The notes under the pieces: generated by a model
What the model was told of the DNA's origin: nothing
What the model saw: the letters and a program-made list of their open reading frames with translations, nothing else
The model's database searches: none
Shown here: piece after piece, positions 17,017-26,013 of the stretch
Numbering within the stretch: the first letter of the stretch is position 1
How the letters are laid out: each line of letters opens with the position of its first letter
Position numbers and translations under genes: made by a program
Source of the DNA: Candidatus Micrarchaeum sp.
Lineage (GTDB): Archaea; SpSt-1190; DYHY01
Reading direction: 5' to 3'
Assembly (NCBI GenBank): GCA_020723935.1
Contig: DYHY01000003.1
Coordinates: 1-47,415, forward strand
Length of the DNA stretch: 47,415 nucleotides

Positions 17017-19364
17017 ACTTCTCCGGGATTACGGACGTAGCTTTCGCCGATTCCGCCGAAGAGCCCGGGCAGGGAGCGGCGGGCGGGGGATTCGCGGGCG
17101 TGCGGATCGTCAGGCGGGCCGGCGAGAAGAGGACAATCGAGGCCGACCGGAGCCTTCCGCCCTACTTCTACCTGCGCCCGAAGAAGGCGGGGCGGCCCGA
17201 CTTCCCCAAGGAACCCCCCTTCGACGAGATAACGGGGACAGAGGAGGTTGAGCTTGAGCTGGAGGGCGAGAAGGCCGTCCTCCTCAAGGTCTTCGTCTCG
17301 CGCCCGGGGATGGTCCCGCTCCTGCGCCAGGAGATATCGCGGTTCGGCAGGGTCTTTGAGGCGGACATACCTTACCTTCGCAGGTACTGCGTGGACCGCG
17401 GGATAGAGCCGCTGTCGGGCATCGTCCCCCGGGTTCTTGTCTTCGACATCGAAACGCTCTCCAGGGACGGCTCGGTCGTCCCGGATTCCGGGCGCGACGA
17501 GATAATACTCATCAGCTACGCGCTCCTGGAGGGGGGCAGGATAACCCAAAAGAAGGTCCTCTCCTCCAAGGGAAAGGACCTGCCCTCCTTCGTCGAGAGG
17601 GTCGAGAGCGAGAAGGCGCTCCTTGAGCTCTTCTTCGAGCGCGTCAGGAAGCTTGACCCCGACATGCTCGCCGGCTACAACTCCGACAACTTCGACCTGC
17701 CCTACATCTCAGACAGGGCGCGGGCGAACAGGATCCCCGCCTCGATGGGCGTCGACGGCTCGGCGCTCTCCTTCAGGAAGAGCCGCGGCAGGATGTCGGG
17801 GCAGGTGCCCGAGGTCTTCGGGAGGGGGGTCCTGGACGTCTACCTCTTCGTGCGCTACATAATCAGCCACAACATGCATACACAGACCCTTGACCTGGAC
17901 TCCGTCGCATCCGAGCTCCTCGGCGAGAGGAAGGTCCCCTTCGACTTCGCGGACCTTCCGGGCCTCGTGAAATCGGGGGACCTCTCCAAGTTCTGCGAGT
18001 ATTCCCTGCAAGACTCGGTCGTCACGGCCAAGCTCGCCGACAAGCTGGTCCCGATAATACTCTCGCTCTCGCGCTTCGTTTCCCTCCTCCCGGCCGAGGT
18101 CTGCAGGATGACGAGCGGCCAGATAGTGGAGTGGTTCCTCCTCAAGGAGTCGCATTTCTGGGGCCTCGTCTCCCCCAACAGGCCGGAAGGGCGCGAGTCC
18201 AGCGAGCGCGACCTGCAGAGGTTCGAGGGCGCCTTCGTCAAGGAGCCCGAGAAGGGCCTGCACGACAACGTCGCGGTCTGCGACTTCCGGAGCCTGTATC
18301 CATCGATAATTGTGAGCCACAACATCGACCCGTTCACCTTCAGCAGATGCTCGTGCGGCAGGGGCTGCGCGAAGGGGAACGTCTCCCCGACGGGCGACGC
18401 GTTCTGCACCGGCAAGTTCGGAATCCTCCCCGCGTCGCTCAGGGAGCTCCTGCGCATGCGCGCGGGCCTGAAGAAGGACCTGAAGAAGCTCAAGTCCGGG
18501 ACGGAGGACTATGTCGCCCTCGACGCCAAGCAGACTGCCCTCAAGCTGATAGCGAACAGCTTCTACGGGTACCTGGGCTACCAGAACTCGCGCTGGTATT
18601 CCTTCGAGGGGGCGCGCTCGACGGCCGCCTGGGGACGGATGTACATCAAGGAGACGATTGCGGCGGCCGAGAAGGACGGCTTCCCTGTCATCTACGGGGA
18701 CACAGACTCGCTCTTCTTCTCCTCCCCGAAGAGGCGGGGCGCGGATTTCGAGGCCGGCGTGAGGAAGTTTGTCTCGGACGTGAACGCGAAGCTCCCCGAG
18801 GAGATGGAGCTGGAGCTCCAGGACATCTATTCGCGTGGCGTGTTCCTGACGAAGAAGAGGTACGCGATGATAACCTCCGACGGGCGCATTGTGATCAAGG
18901 GCCTGGAGCGCGTCAGGCGCGACTGGGCGGGGATAGCGCGCACGACCCAGGAGGAGGTGCTCCTCGCGGTCCTGCGGGACGCCGACCCAAAGAAGGCGAT
19001 GTCGATAATCGGTGCGGCGGTGAAGCGCCTGAGGGAGCGGAAGGTGGACAGGGAGGAGATAACCATCTACACCCAGCTCACGAAGAAGCCCTCCCAGTAC
19101 CGCCTCACGAGCCCGCACGTCGAGGCAGCCAAGCTCACAGGCCTCCCCGCCCGGGCGGGCACGATGATACGGTTCATAATAACGAGGGGCAGGGGGTCGA
19201 TATCCAGCAGGGCGAGGCCGGCCGATTCCGTGACGACCGCCGACTACGATCCAGAATACTACATCGAGAACCAGCTCCTCCCGCCGGTGATGCGCATAAT
19301 GGAGGCGCTCGGATATGGCGAGGCGGAGCTACGCCAGCAGAGCAGCCTGGGAGGGTTCCTTTGA
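16950..19364 (+). CDS. polB: Family B DNA polymerase
   Basis: Exo I VLVFDIETLS, Exo II YNSDNFDLPYI, motif A DFRSLYPSIIVSHNI, motif B KLIANSFYGYLGY, motif C YGDTDSLFF. Confidence 0.96.
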   Translation: MAPEEKELRRKEEEGAPGAPKLDFSGITDVAFADSAEEPGQGAAGGGFAGVRIVRRAGEKRTIEADRSLPPYFYLRPKKAGRPDFPKEPPFDEITGTEEVELELEGEKAVLLKVFVSRPGMVPLLRQEISRFGRVFEADIPYLRRYCVDRGIEPLSGIVPRVLVFDIETLSRDGSVVPDSGRDEIILISYALLEGGRITQKKVLSSKGKDLPSFVERVESEKALLELFFERVRKLDPDMLAGYNSDNFDLPYISDRARANRIPASMGVDGSALSFRKSRGRMSGQVPEVFGRGVLDVYLFVRYIISHNMHTQTLDLDSVASELLGERKVPFDFADLPGLVKSGDLSKFCEYSLQDSVVTAKLADKLVPIILSLSRFVSLLPAEVCRMTSGQIVEWFLLKESHFWGLVSPNRPEGRESSERDLQRFEGAFVKEPEKGLHDNVAVCDFRSLYPSIIVSHNIDPFTFSRCSCGRGCAKGNVSPTGDAFCTGKFGILPASLRELLRMRAGLKKDLKKLKSGTEDYVALDAKQTALKLIANSFYGYLGYQNSRWYSFEGARSTAAWGRMYIKETIAAAEKDGFPVIYGDTDSLFFSSPKRRGADFEAGVRKFVSDVNAKLPEEMELELQDIYSRGVFLTKKRYAMITSDGRIVIKGLERVRRDWAGIARTTQEEVLLAVLRDADPKKAMSIIGAAVKRLRERKVDREEITIYTQLTKKPSQYRLTSPHVEAAKLTGLPARAGTMIRFIITRGRGSISSRARPADSVTTADYDPEYYIENQLLPPVMRIMEALGYGEAELRQQSSLGGFL

Positions 19365-19415
19365 GGCCTCCCGCAAAATGTTATAAGAACAGGGGGCTGG
19401 AGGCCTCCCGATAAA

Positions 19416-19604
19416 ATGGGAGAAGCGCTCCACTGCCCCGTCTGCAAGGCGGCGCCCCCCGGGACCGAGGACGCCGAGGACGGCGACATATTCACCTGCC
19501 CCTCCTGCGGGCGGGTCTTCGTCGTGAGGGATTTCGGCAAGTTCAAGAGCCTGAGGTTCCCTGACGAGGAGGAGAACGACAAGGAGCCGACCATCTCGAT
19601 ATGA
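19416..19604 (+). CDS. Small zinc-ribbon protein
   Basis: CPVCK...CPSCGRVFVVRDFGKFKSL, 62 aa. Confidence 0.65.
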   Translation: MGEALHCPVCKAAPPGTEDAEDGDIFTCPSCGRVFVVRDFGKFKSLRFPDEEENDKEPTISI

Positions 19605-19789
19605 GGACCGTCAAGGAGGCCGCATCCCATCCGGTGATAATCGGGGCCGCCCTCTCGGTCGCGGCCGGGATCCTCGTCTTCCTCGCGGCGATGACGTTCA
19701 CTAACCCCTCCTACGCATTCTACGCCGGCTTCGCCGTCGCGCTCTGCGGAGTGCTTCTCACGCCAAAAGTCCTAGCGCTCGGCAAGTGA
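19601..19789 (+). CDS. Small two-TM membrane protein
   Basis: ATGA-coupled to the preceding gene; two hydrophobic helices. Confidence 0.6.
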   Translation: MRTVKEAASHPVIIGAALSVAAGILVFLAAMTFTNPSYAFYAGFAVALCGVLLTPKVLALGK

Positions 19790-20567
19790 GGACGCCGAAG
19801 AGCGCGCCGAGGGCTATTGTCGGTATTCCGGGTATCCCCGTCGTCCCGGTGTTCCTGCTCCCGCTCGCCACCTTCTCGAGGAGGAGGAACCCCGCCGCGC
19901 AGGAGAGCGCGACGATCGCCGCGGGGATCATCCCCCCGCCCCGCACGACCGATGCGACAAGCGTCGCGGGAAGGGCGAAATCCCCCGCGCCTATTATCGA
20001 GACCTCCTTTCTTGGGAAGAAGAGGGCGAGGGTGTCCCTCCAGAAGGGCCGCTCTATGCGCGCGTCGAGCCATCCGCCGAACCACAGGAACTTCATGTGC
20101 TTCGTGTAGAAGACTGCGAGCACGTCGTAGACGCTCATCGCGGCCATGAGGAGGAGGACGAGGTCGTACTTCAGGAAGAGGCCGAAGAGTATTGAGAACG
20201 CCTCGATGGAGATCACAGTTGTCGCGTTCGTGAATATCAAGAAGGGCAGGGCGCGAAGGCCCACCGCGACGGCCCCGAGGAGGAAGCCGGGGAGGTCCCC
20301 GAAGAAGATGGATCCCAGGTAGTATGTCGCGATGAAGACGCTCCCGTCGACGAGGAGGCGCAGGCGCAGGCCGACGAGCCGTATGAGGATGAGGACCGTG
20401 GTCCCCGCTATCACGATTCCCACGATCTGCGCGATGTCGAGGGCGGTGGGGACGGCCGATATTATCTCGGGCCGGTAGGATTCGATGTCTGGTCTGCTGA
20501 GGGAGGCGAAGGCGAGGGCTATCGCGAGGAGCTGGATGGCGAAGAAGACGACGACCTCCCGCTTCAC
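19758..20567 (-). CDS. Presenilin-like A22-family intramembrane aspartyl protease homolog
   Basis: Multi-TM; YD motif (AAMSVYDVLAVFY), GxGD motif (IIGAGDFALPATL), C-terminal PxIALG (GIPTIALGALFG) in the PAL position. Confidence 0.75.
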   Translation of the reverse strand: MKREVVVFFAIQLLAIALAFASLSRPDIESYRPEIISAVPTALDIAQIVGIVIAGTTVLILIRLVGLRLRLLVDGSVFIATYYLGSIFFGDLPGFLLGAVAVGLRALPFLIFTNATTVISIEAFSILFGLFLKYDLVLLLMAAMSVYDVLAVFYTKHMKFLWFGGWLDARIERPFWRDTLALFFPRKEVSIIGAGDFALPATLVASVVRGGGMIPAAIVALSCAAGFLLLEKVASGSRNTGTTGIPGIPTIALGALFGVLTCRALGLLA

Positions 20568-20599
20568 GGGAGGCTTGCGGCGCCGAATCTTATATATCC

Positions 20600-21214
20600 G
20601 TGCCGGAACCCCCCGTCCGGATGGCTGTCACCGTCGAGCAGGCCGAGCGCGTGATACGCGCGGGAGGGATTGTCGCCTACCCTACAGAGACCCTCTACGG
20701 CCTGGCGTGCAAGCTGGAGGGAGCGCCGATAGCGCGGCTCAAGAGGCTCAAGGGGCGCGACGCGAGGAAGCCGATACTGATAGCCGTGCCGGACGTTCGC
20801 TCGATAGGCAGGTACGCGGCGGTTCCCAAGAGGATAATCCCGTTCCTCAAGGCCGTCATGCCCGGGCCAGTCGCGGTCGTCCTCGACAGGCGGAAGGGGC
20901 GGGTGTCGGCGAGCCTCACCGGCGGGAGGCGCGGGGTGGGGATACGCGTCCCGGACGATCCGATCGCCCGCAGGCTCGCCAGAGAATTCGGCGCGATAAC
21001 CTCGACGAGCGCGAACATATCGGGCAGGGCGCCGTCCAGGACCTCGCGCGACGTGGAAAGGTCGGGCCTGGACCTGTTCACGATAATCCCGGGGAAATGC
21101 AAGTACGGCAGGCCCTCCACCCTCTTCGATGCGAGGACGGGCAGGGTCGTGCGCGAGGGCGCCGTGCCGGCGGAAAAGGTTTATAGGCTCTGGAAGGAAC
21201 TCGCGGGGCGCTGA
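20600..21214 (+). CDS. L-threonylcarbamoyladenylate synthase (Sua5/YrdC)
   Basis: GGIVAYPTETLYGLACKLEG, KGRDARKPILIAV, MPGPVAVVL, ITSTSANISGRAP. Confidence 0.92.
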   Translation: MPEPPVRMAVTVEQAERVIRAGGIVAYPTETLYGLACKLEGAPIARLKRLKGRDARKPILIAVPDVRSIGRYAAVPKRIIPFLKAVMPGPVAVVLDRRKGRVSASLTGGRRGVGIRVPDDPIARRLAREFGAITSTSANISGRAPSRTSRDVERSGLDLFTIIPGKCKYGRPSTLFDARTGRVVREGAVPAEKVYRLWKELAGR

Positions 21215-21233
21215 AGAAGGCTGGGGCGGCATC

Positions 21234-22115
21234 ATGACCATGGAGGGTTTCGACGAATACGTGGAGGCGGGCAGGATCGCTTCGAAGGCAAGGAGCCTTG
21301 TCGCGGCGCGCGTCGTCCCCGGCGCGTCTGCGATGGATGTCGCCCTCTACTGCGATTCGCTGATAGCGGAGATGGGGGGCAAGCCCGCCTTCCCGATAAA
21401 CCTCTCAATCAACGATTTCGCCGCCCACTACACACCCTTCCCGGGCGACGACATCGTCTTCGCCGAAGGAGACCTCGTGAAGGTGGACCTGGGAGTCCAT
21501 GTCGACGGGTTCCTCGCCGACACCGCAGTGAGCGTCTGGGTCGGGAAGCGGGAAAAGCATCCGCTCGCGCAAGCCGCGGAAGCTGCCCTCGCCGCGGCGG
21601 AGAAGACCCTCAGGCCTTCCGTCCCAGTCTCCGAAATAGGGGAGGCGATAGAGGCGGCGATCGTCTCGCGCGGCTTCAAGCCCATCTACAATCTCACCGG
21701 CCACACGGTCGAGAAGTGGAACCTGCACGCGGGGAAGAGCGTCCCGAATTACAAGGGTATGAAGGGGCAGCTCGACGCCCCCTGCGCGGTCGCGATCGAG
21801 CCCTTCGCGACGACGGGCGAGGGCAGGGTCGTCGACGGCCCAGCATCCAGGATTTACTCGATCGTGCCCGGCAGGCAGGCCCGCATCCCGCAGGCCCGCG
21901 CCGTCCTCTCCGCGATAACCTCGCGCTTCTCGACGCTCCCGTTCGCCTTGAGGTGGCTCCTCCCGGCGGAGGAGACGATGTTCCTCCAGCTAGTCAAGGG
22001 CGGTTCGGTCTTCAACTATGCAACCCTTCGGGAGGTCTCGAAGGCCCCGGTTGCGCAGGCGGAGCACACTTTCCTCATCGCCGAGGACGGCAAGGTCACC
22101 GTGACGACAAGGTGA
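21234..22115 (+). CDS. map: Methionine aminopeptidase type II
   Basis: AHYTPFPGDDIVFAEGDLVKVDLGVHVDGFLADTAVSV, NLTGHTVEKWNLHAGKSVPNY, AIEPFATTGEG. Confidence 0.93.
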   Translation: MTMEGFDEYVEAGRIASKARSLVAARVVPGASAMDVALYCDSLIAEMGGKPAFPINLSINDFAAHYTPFPGDDIVFAEGDLVKVDLGVHVDGFLADTAVSVWVGKREKHPLAQAAEAALAAAEKTLRPSVPVSEIGEAIEAAIVSRGFKPIYNLTGHTVEKWNLHAGKSVPNYKGMKGQLDAPCAVAIEPFATTGEGRVVDGPASRIYSIVPGRQARIPQARAVLSAITSRFSTLPFALRWLLPAEETMFLQLVKGGSVFNYATLREVSKAPVAQAEHTFLIAEDGKVTVTTR

Positions 22116-22198
22116 GCGGCGCACCCCGGCGCGGGCCTGCGGGCCCTTCGGACCCCAGGCTCCCAACTTTTATTAAGCCGTCCCGAGGCTCACGGCCC

Positions 22199-22414
22199 GT
22201 GGCCGAATTCCAGAGGTCCAAGATTGACGAGCTCATAAGGAAATCCGACGGGGGCCTGCGCGTCTCCGAGGACGCCAAGGACGCGATGTCCTTCCTCCTG
22301 GAAAGCCTCGCGTTCGAAGTCTCCCGGCAGGCCGCGGCATACGCCCAGGCGGAGAAGAGGAAGGTAGTGACCGCTTCCGACGTGCGCCGCGCGAGGAAGG
22401 AGCTCTGGGACTAA
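22199..22414 (+). CDS. Archaeal histone-fold protein
   Basis: GTG start; LIRKSDGGLRVSEDAKDAMSFLLESLAFEVSRQAAAYAQAEKRKVVTASDVRRARKEL histone fold; TATA-like TTTTATTAAG upstream. Confidence 0.85.
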   Translation: MAEFQRSKIDELIRKSDGGLRVSEDAKDAMSFLLESLAFEVSRQAAAYAQAEKRKVVTASDVRRARKELWD

Positions 22415-22424
22415 CCTTCTTCCC

Positions 22425-23324
22425 ATGGCAGTCGGGTTCGTCCTCCTCCTCGTGACCCTCGCGTTCCTCGCGTTCGCAAGCTTCAGCGACATGAGGACGC
22501 GCGAGGTGGCAGACGAGCTTTCCCTCGGGCTTTTCGCGGCCGCCCTCGCGATAAGGCTCCTCTATTCCGTCTGGTCGACCGATCCCGCGTTCTTCCTCGT
22601 CCCCTTCGCGGTCTCCTGCGGCTTCCTCATCTTCGGCCTCGTCATGTACGGCCTCAAGCAGTGGGGCGGCGGGGACCTCCTCCTGCTCGTGGGCCTGGGT
22701 GCGGCTTTCGGAACGCTTCCCGCCGATCTTGCGCAGGCCTTCCCCCGCCGGGCAGCGGCGGCCGCGAGCCTCATGCCCTTCTGGCTCGGTTTCATCGTGA
22801 ACATCCTCGTCGTCGGTTCGGCCTACGGCCTCCTCTGGATCCTCTATTATTTCCTCACGCGCCCCAGCCTCAAGAAGGTCTTCGTCCAGCAAGTCCGCAA
22901 GAATTGGCTTATTTTATCTATAACTCTTGCAATATCCCTTATTTCGCTCAAGTTGGTTGGAATTGCAGGTTCTTTCCTCAACATCTCCCTATTCTTGATT
23001 ATCCTGCTGATAATGCTCTCAAAGTCCGTGGAATCCGATATTTTCGTGAAAAAAATCTCTCCCGGAGACCTTCGCGTGGAAGACTGGCTTGTGAAGGACG
23101 TAACCGCCCGGGGAAGGGTTATCGCGTCCGCTTCGAGCCCCGGGCTTACAAAAACCGACATCGCTGCGATAAAACATGCCTTTTCAGCCGGAACGCTGGA
23201 CGGCCGGGAAATAGTCGTTAAAGAGGGAATCCCGTTCGTGCCCGTCTTCCCCCTGGCGCTCGTCCTGACCGTTGCCTTCGGAGACCCGATAACGCTCCTT
23301 CTCTTGAGGATTTACGGCTTCTAG
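22425..23324 (+). CDS. A24-family prepilin/archaellin-type peptidase
   Basis: FASFSDMRTREVADELS and GLKQWGGGDLLLLVGLG (GxGD) aspartates; multiple TMs. Confidence 0.85.
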   Translation: MAVGFVLLLVTLAFLAFASFSDMRTREVADELSLGLFAAALAIRLLYSVWSTDPAFFLVPFAVSCGFLIFGLVMYGLKQWGGGDLLLLVGLGAAFGTLPADLAQAFPRRAAAAASLMPFWLGFIVNILVVGSAYGLLWILYYFLTRPSLKKVFVQQVRKNWLILSITLAISLISLKLVGIAGSFLNISLFLIILLIMLSKSVESDIFVKKISPGDLRVEDWLVKDVTARGRVIASASSPGLTKTDIAAIKHAFSAGTLDGREIVVKEGIPFVPVFPLALVLTVAFGDPITLLLLRIYGF

Positions 23325-23351
23325 GCGCCGTCCCGGGACGGGCAAGTCAAG

Positions 23352-23525
23352 TCACATCCTGCGCTTTATGACCTTCTTGGAAGTGCCGAGGCCCGCGTAT
23401 GCGAGGGTCGTGACTCCGATGAAGAAGAGCAAGCCCCACAGGACGGGATCGGGCTTCCCGGTTATCAGCGCGGCGGTTGTCGAGACGATTATCACGAAGA
23501 AGCCGACCTGGAACCAGGGAGCCAT
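23352..23525 (-). CDS. Small two-TM membrane protein (57 aa)
   Basis: Minus-strand ORF MAPWFQVGFFVIIVSTTAALITGKPDPVLWGLLFFIGVTTLAYAGLGTSKKVIKRRM, below the ORF-track length cutoff. Confidence 0.6.
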   Translation of the reverse strand: MAPWFQVGFFVIIVSTTAALITGKPDPVLWGLLFFIGVTTLAYAGLGTSKKVIKRRM

Positions 23526-23643
23526 TTCTTTGTTCCTTCCGCAGCTATCCCCTCGCTTCCCATTAATAAACGCTTTTCTCCGCGCCCCCCGCAGCCCGCC
23601 TTCCGAAACCTTAATTACCGAAAGGGGCCGATGGAAGGGGGAT

Positions 23644-23823
23644 ATGGCGGACGCTTTGCAGGCAATCTGGAGTTTCGTTTTGTCGGTCCCCTGGGAGCTT
23701 GTGCTCGCCGGGCTTTTCGGGCTTTTCGTGGGCTTCTACCTCGGGAAGTTCTTCGCCGAGGACAAGGGCGAAGGCAGCAGGTACGACTACCTCTCCGGGA
23801 AGAAGAGGCTGAGGGAGGACTGA
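23644..23823 (+). CDS. Small membrane protein
   Basis: MADALQAIWSFVLSVPWELVLAGLFGLFVGFYLGKFFAEDKGEGSRYDYLSGKKRLRED; ATG after TTAATTACC promoter-like sequence. Confidence 0.65.
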   Translation: MADALQAIWSFVLSVPWELVLAGLFGLFVGFYLGKFFAEDKGEGSRYDYLSGKKRLRED

Positions 23824-23827
23824 GGGG

Positions 23828-23971
23828 ATGGCAGGAAACTTCGAGGTTCTCGTCGTCTTGGGAGTCTCGCTCGTGCTGGGAATCGCCGCCGGATACATCT
23901 ACGGCTCCAGGACAGAAGGGAAGAAGTTCTACAAATACCCCTCGAGCCACTGGAGAATCAGGGGCAAGTGA
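23828..23971 (+). CDS. Small membrane protein (47 aa)
   Basis: MAGNFEVLVVLGVSLVLGIAAGYIYGSRTEGKKFYKYPSSHWRIRGK, immediately downstream of the previous gene. Confidence 0.6.
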   Translation: MAGNFEVLVVLGVSLVLGIAAGYIYGSRTEGKKFYKYPSSHWRIRGK

Positions 23972-23997
23972 CAAGGGGCCCAAGGAGAGGATAGGCC

Positions 23998-24438
23998 TTG
24001 CGGCGGATCCAGGTAGCGCTTCTGGGGGACGGCGGGGACCTTGAGCTCGTGCGCGAGGCGGCTTCCATGTGCGCCAGGCGCGGGGCCGTCGTCCTGCTGG
24101 AGAACACCGAGACCGGCGCCGAGGCGATCTCGGCCGGGGAGAAGATCCCCAACTTCCGCCACATCTCCTTCGAGTTCCCCAGGAAGGACAAGGGCGCCGG
24201 GAAGGACCTTGAGGTGCGGGTGCGCCACCAGACAGAGCTACAGTCGCTGGACGCCATGTGCGCCTCCTGCGACGGCATGATCATCATAGGCGACCGCCCC
24301 CTCGCGGAAGCGATGATGCGCGACGCGGGGAAGCCCGTCGTGAAGCCACGGAAGGTCGGCGACTGCCTGGAAGCGGTGACAGACCTTATGAACAGGATGG
24401 TGGTCGTGCCCTTTTCGGAAACGCTCAGGAAGCGCTAG
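23998..24438 (+). CDS. Hypothetical Rossmann-like protein (TTG start)
   Basis: IQVALLGDGGDLELVREAASMCARRGAVVLLENTETGAEAI...DGMIIIGDRPLAEAMM; alternating beta/alpha pattern. Confidence 0.6.
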   Translation: MRRIQVALLGDGGDLELVREAASMCARRGAVVLLENTETGAEAISAGEKIPNFRHISFEFPRKDKGAGKDLEVRVRHQTELQSLDAMCASCDGMIIIGDRPLAEAMMRDAGKPVVKPRKVGDCLEAVTDLMNRMVVVPFSETLRKR

Positions 24439-24497
24439 CCGCGGGCTTGCGCCATCATTTTCGCGTGCTCAGCGGAGCGCGCATCTGCGAACCCGCC

Positions 24498-24851
24498 TCA
24501 GGCGATTATTTCCCCTACCGCAAAATTCCTGAAGACCCTGACGACCTTGACGCGCACGTCTTGGCCGGGCTCGCCGCCCGCGACGAAGAGGACGAGGCCC
24601 TTCACCTTGGCGATGCCGTCCCCCTTCTCGCCCTTTGTCTCTATCTTGACATCGAGCTCCTCGCCGACGCGCAGAGGCTTGAACCTCCCGAAGCGCCTTC
24701 GGCCCTCGCCTTCCTGCGCCCCGGGCTGGCCCTGCTGCTGGGGCCCTGCTTGCGGCGGCGCCTGCCCCTCGCCGGAAGCCTGCTGCTGCTCGGGCTGCCA
24801 CTGCTCTTGCCCCTCGTCCCCTTGCTGCCCAATAGGAGAATCGCCGCCCAT
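24498..24851 (-). CDS. TRAM-domain RNA-binding protein with Gln-rich N-terminus
   Basis: PLRVGEELDVKIETKGEKGDGIAKVKGLVLFVAGGEPGQDVRVKVVRVFRNFAVGEII TRAM; Q/G/P-rich N-terminal ~50 aa. Confidence 0.82.
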   Translation of the reverse strand: MGGDSPIGQQGDEGQEQWQPEQQQASGEGQAPPQAGPQQQGQPGAQEGEGRRRFGRFKPLRVGEELDVKIETKGEKGDGIAKVKGLVLFVAGGEPGQDVRVKVVRVFRNFAVGEIIA

Positions 24852-24990
24852 TTCTTTCCTTTCGGCCGGGAAGAGCCGAGGCCCGTTTTTAAGTTTTCAC
24901 GCGCGGCCCCTCCCCGCCCTCCCGAACCCCCCTCAATTGCTTTAAATGCGGGCCGATGAGGCCCACCTTCGTAGAGGAAGAGCGGAAACG

Positions 24991-25479
24991 ATGCACAAGA
25001 GCGCCGCCAGGAAGGCCGCCGGAGGGATGGAGGATTTCGCAAGGCTCCTTGCCGAGCGGAGGATCCCCTGCGAGCTCGTCCTCCACAAGGATTACGGCAG
25101 GCGCGCCGAGGACGTCGCGCCCCTCGTCGGCGTCAGGAAGGACGCGGTCCTCAAGACGCTGACCTTCGTCGGGAGGAGCGGCAAGGCGTCCCTCGTCATA
25201 ATCCCGGCCGACGCCAAGGTGGACGAGGGGAAACTTGAGAAGATCCTGGGCGAGCGCGCGAGGCTCGCCAAGGCGCCCGAAGTCGCCACCCTCACGGGCC
25301 ACAAGATAGGAGGAGTCCCGCTCACCGCCCATCTTCCCGCCCTGGCCGACAAGACCTGTTTTTCCTTCCAGAAGGTCCTCCTTTCGGCGGGCGTCCCGGA
25401 CGCCTCCGTCAAGATCTCCCCACAAGACATCCTCAGGGCGAGGCCAGACATCGCGGTCGCCGACGTCGCAGCCAGATAG
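24991..25479 (+). CDS. YbaK/EbsC-family aminoacyl-tRNA deacylase
   Basis: CELVLHKDYGRRAEDVAPLVGVRKDAVLKTLTFVGRSGKASLVIIPADAKVD...ATLTGHKIGGVPLTAH. Confidence 0.8.
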   Translation: MHKSAARKAAGGMEDFARLLAERRIPCELVLHKDYGRRAEDVAPLVGVRKDAVLKTLTFVGRSGKASLVIIPADAKVDEGKLEKILGERARLAKAPEVATLTGHKIGGVPLTAHLPALADKTCFSFQKVLLSAGVPDASVKISPQDILRARPDIAVADVAAR

Positions 25480-25635
25480 AGCGCCCGGCAAGAACCGCTT
25501 CATCGGGGCCCGCCGCAGGCAGTTTTCGGCTCCTTTCCCGTCGTCCTCTGAGAGGGACGCTATGCCCCCGGCGCCGGCTTGAAGTAACCTTTATATAATG
25601 AGTATAGCTTAGAGAAACGGGAGAAAGGGCTTTCC

Positions 25636-25992
25636 GTGGAACAGGATAACAAGCATTCTGTCGGCATTTCGGCATCGCCCGGCGAAAGCAGAGGGAAGAA
25701 GGAGCGCGAGAAGATGCGCTCGTATTGCCTGATACAGCTCAAATCCTCCGAGCCGCACGACATCTCTGACGCGTGCAAGACGTTCCTCGGGATCTACGGC
25801 GTCGTCGCGGCGACGGCGCTCAACGGGATGTTCGACGTGATCCTCAAGATCGAGGCGACGCACGAGGAGACCGGGCGGGCGATCGACGACATACGCTCCT
25901 TCCCGCACACCGAGTTCGTGACATCTTTCGAGGCGACGCAGATCTACGCGTCCCTGGACCAGCTGGTCACGAAGAGCGCCATATTCAGCTGA
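25636..25992 (+). CDS. Lrp/AsnC effector-binding (RAM/ROP) domain protein
   Basis: SYCLIQLKSSEPHDISDACKTFLGIYGVVAATALNGMFDVILKIEA...FPHTEFVTSFEATQIY; TATA-like CTTTATATAATG upstream; alternative ATG at 25714. Confidence 0.7.
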   Translation: MEQDNKHSVGISASPGESRGKKEREKMRSYCLIQLKSSEPHDISDACKTFLGIYGVVAATALNGMFDVILKIEATHEETGRAIDDIRSFPHTEFVTSFEATQIYASLDQLVTKSAIFS

Positions 25993-26013
25993 AGCGCGGG
26001 CGCGGCCCCTTGC

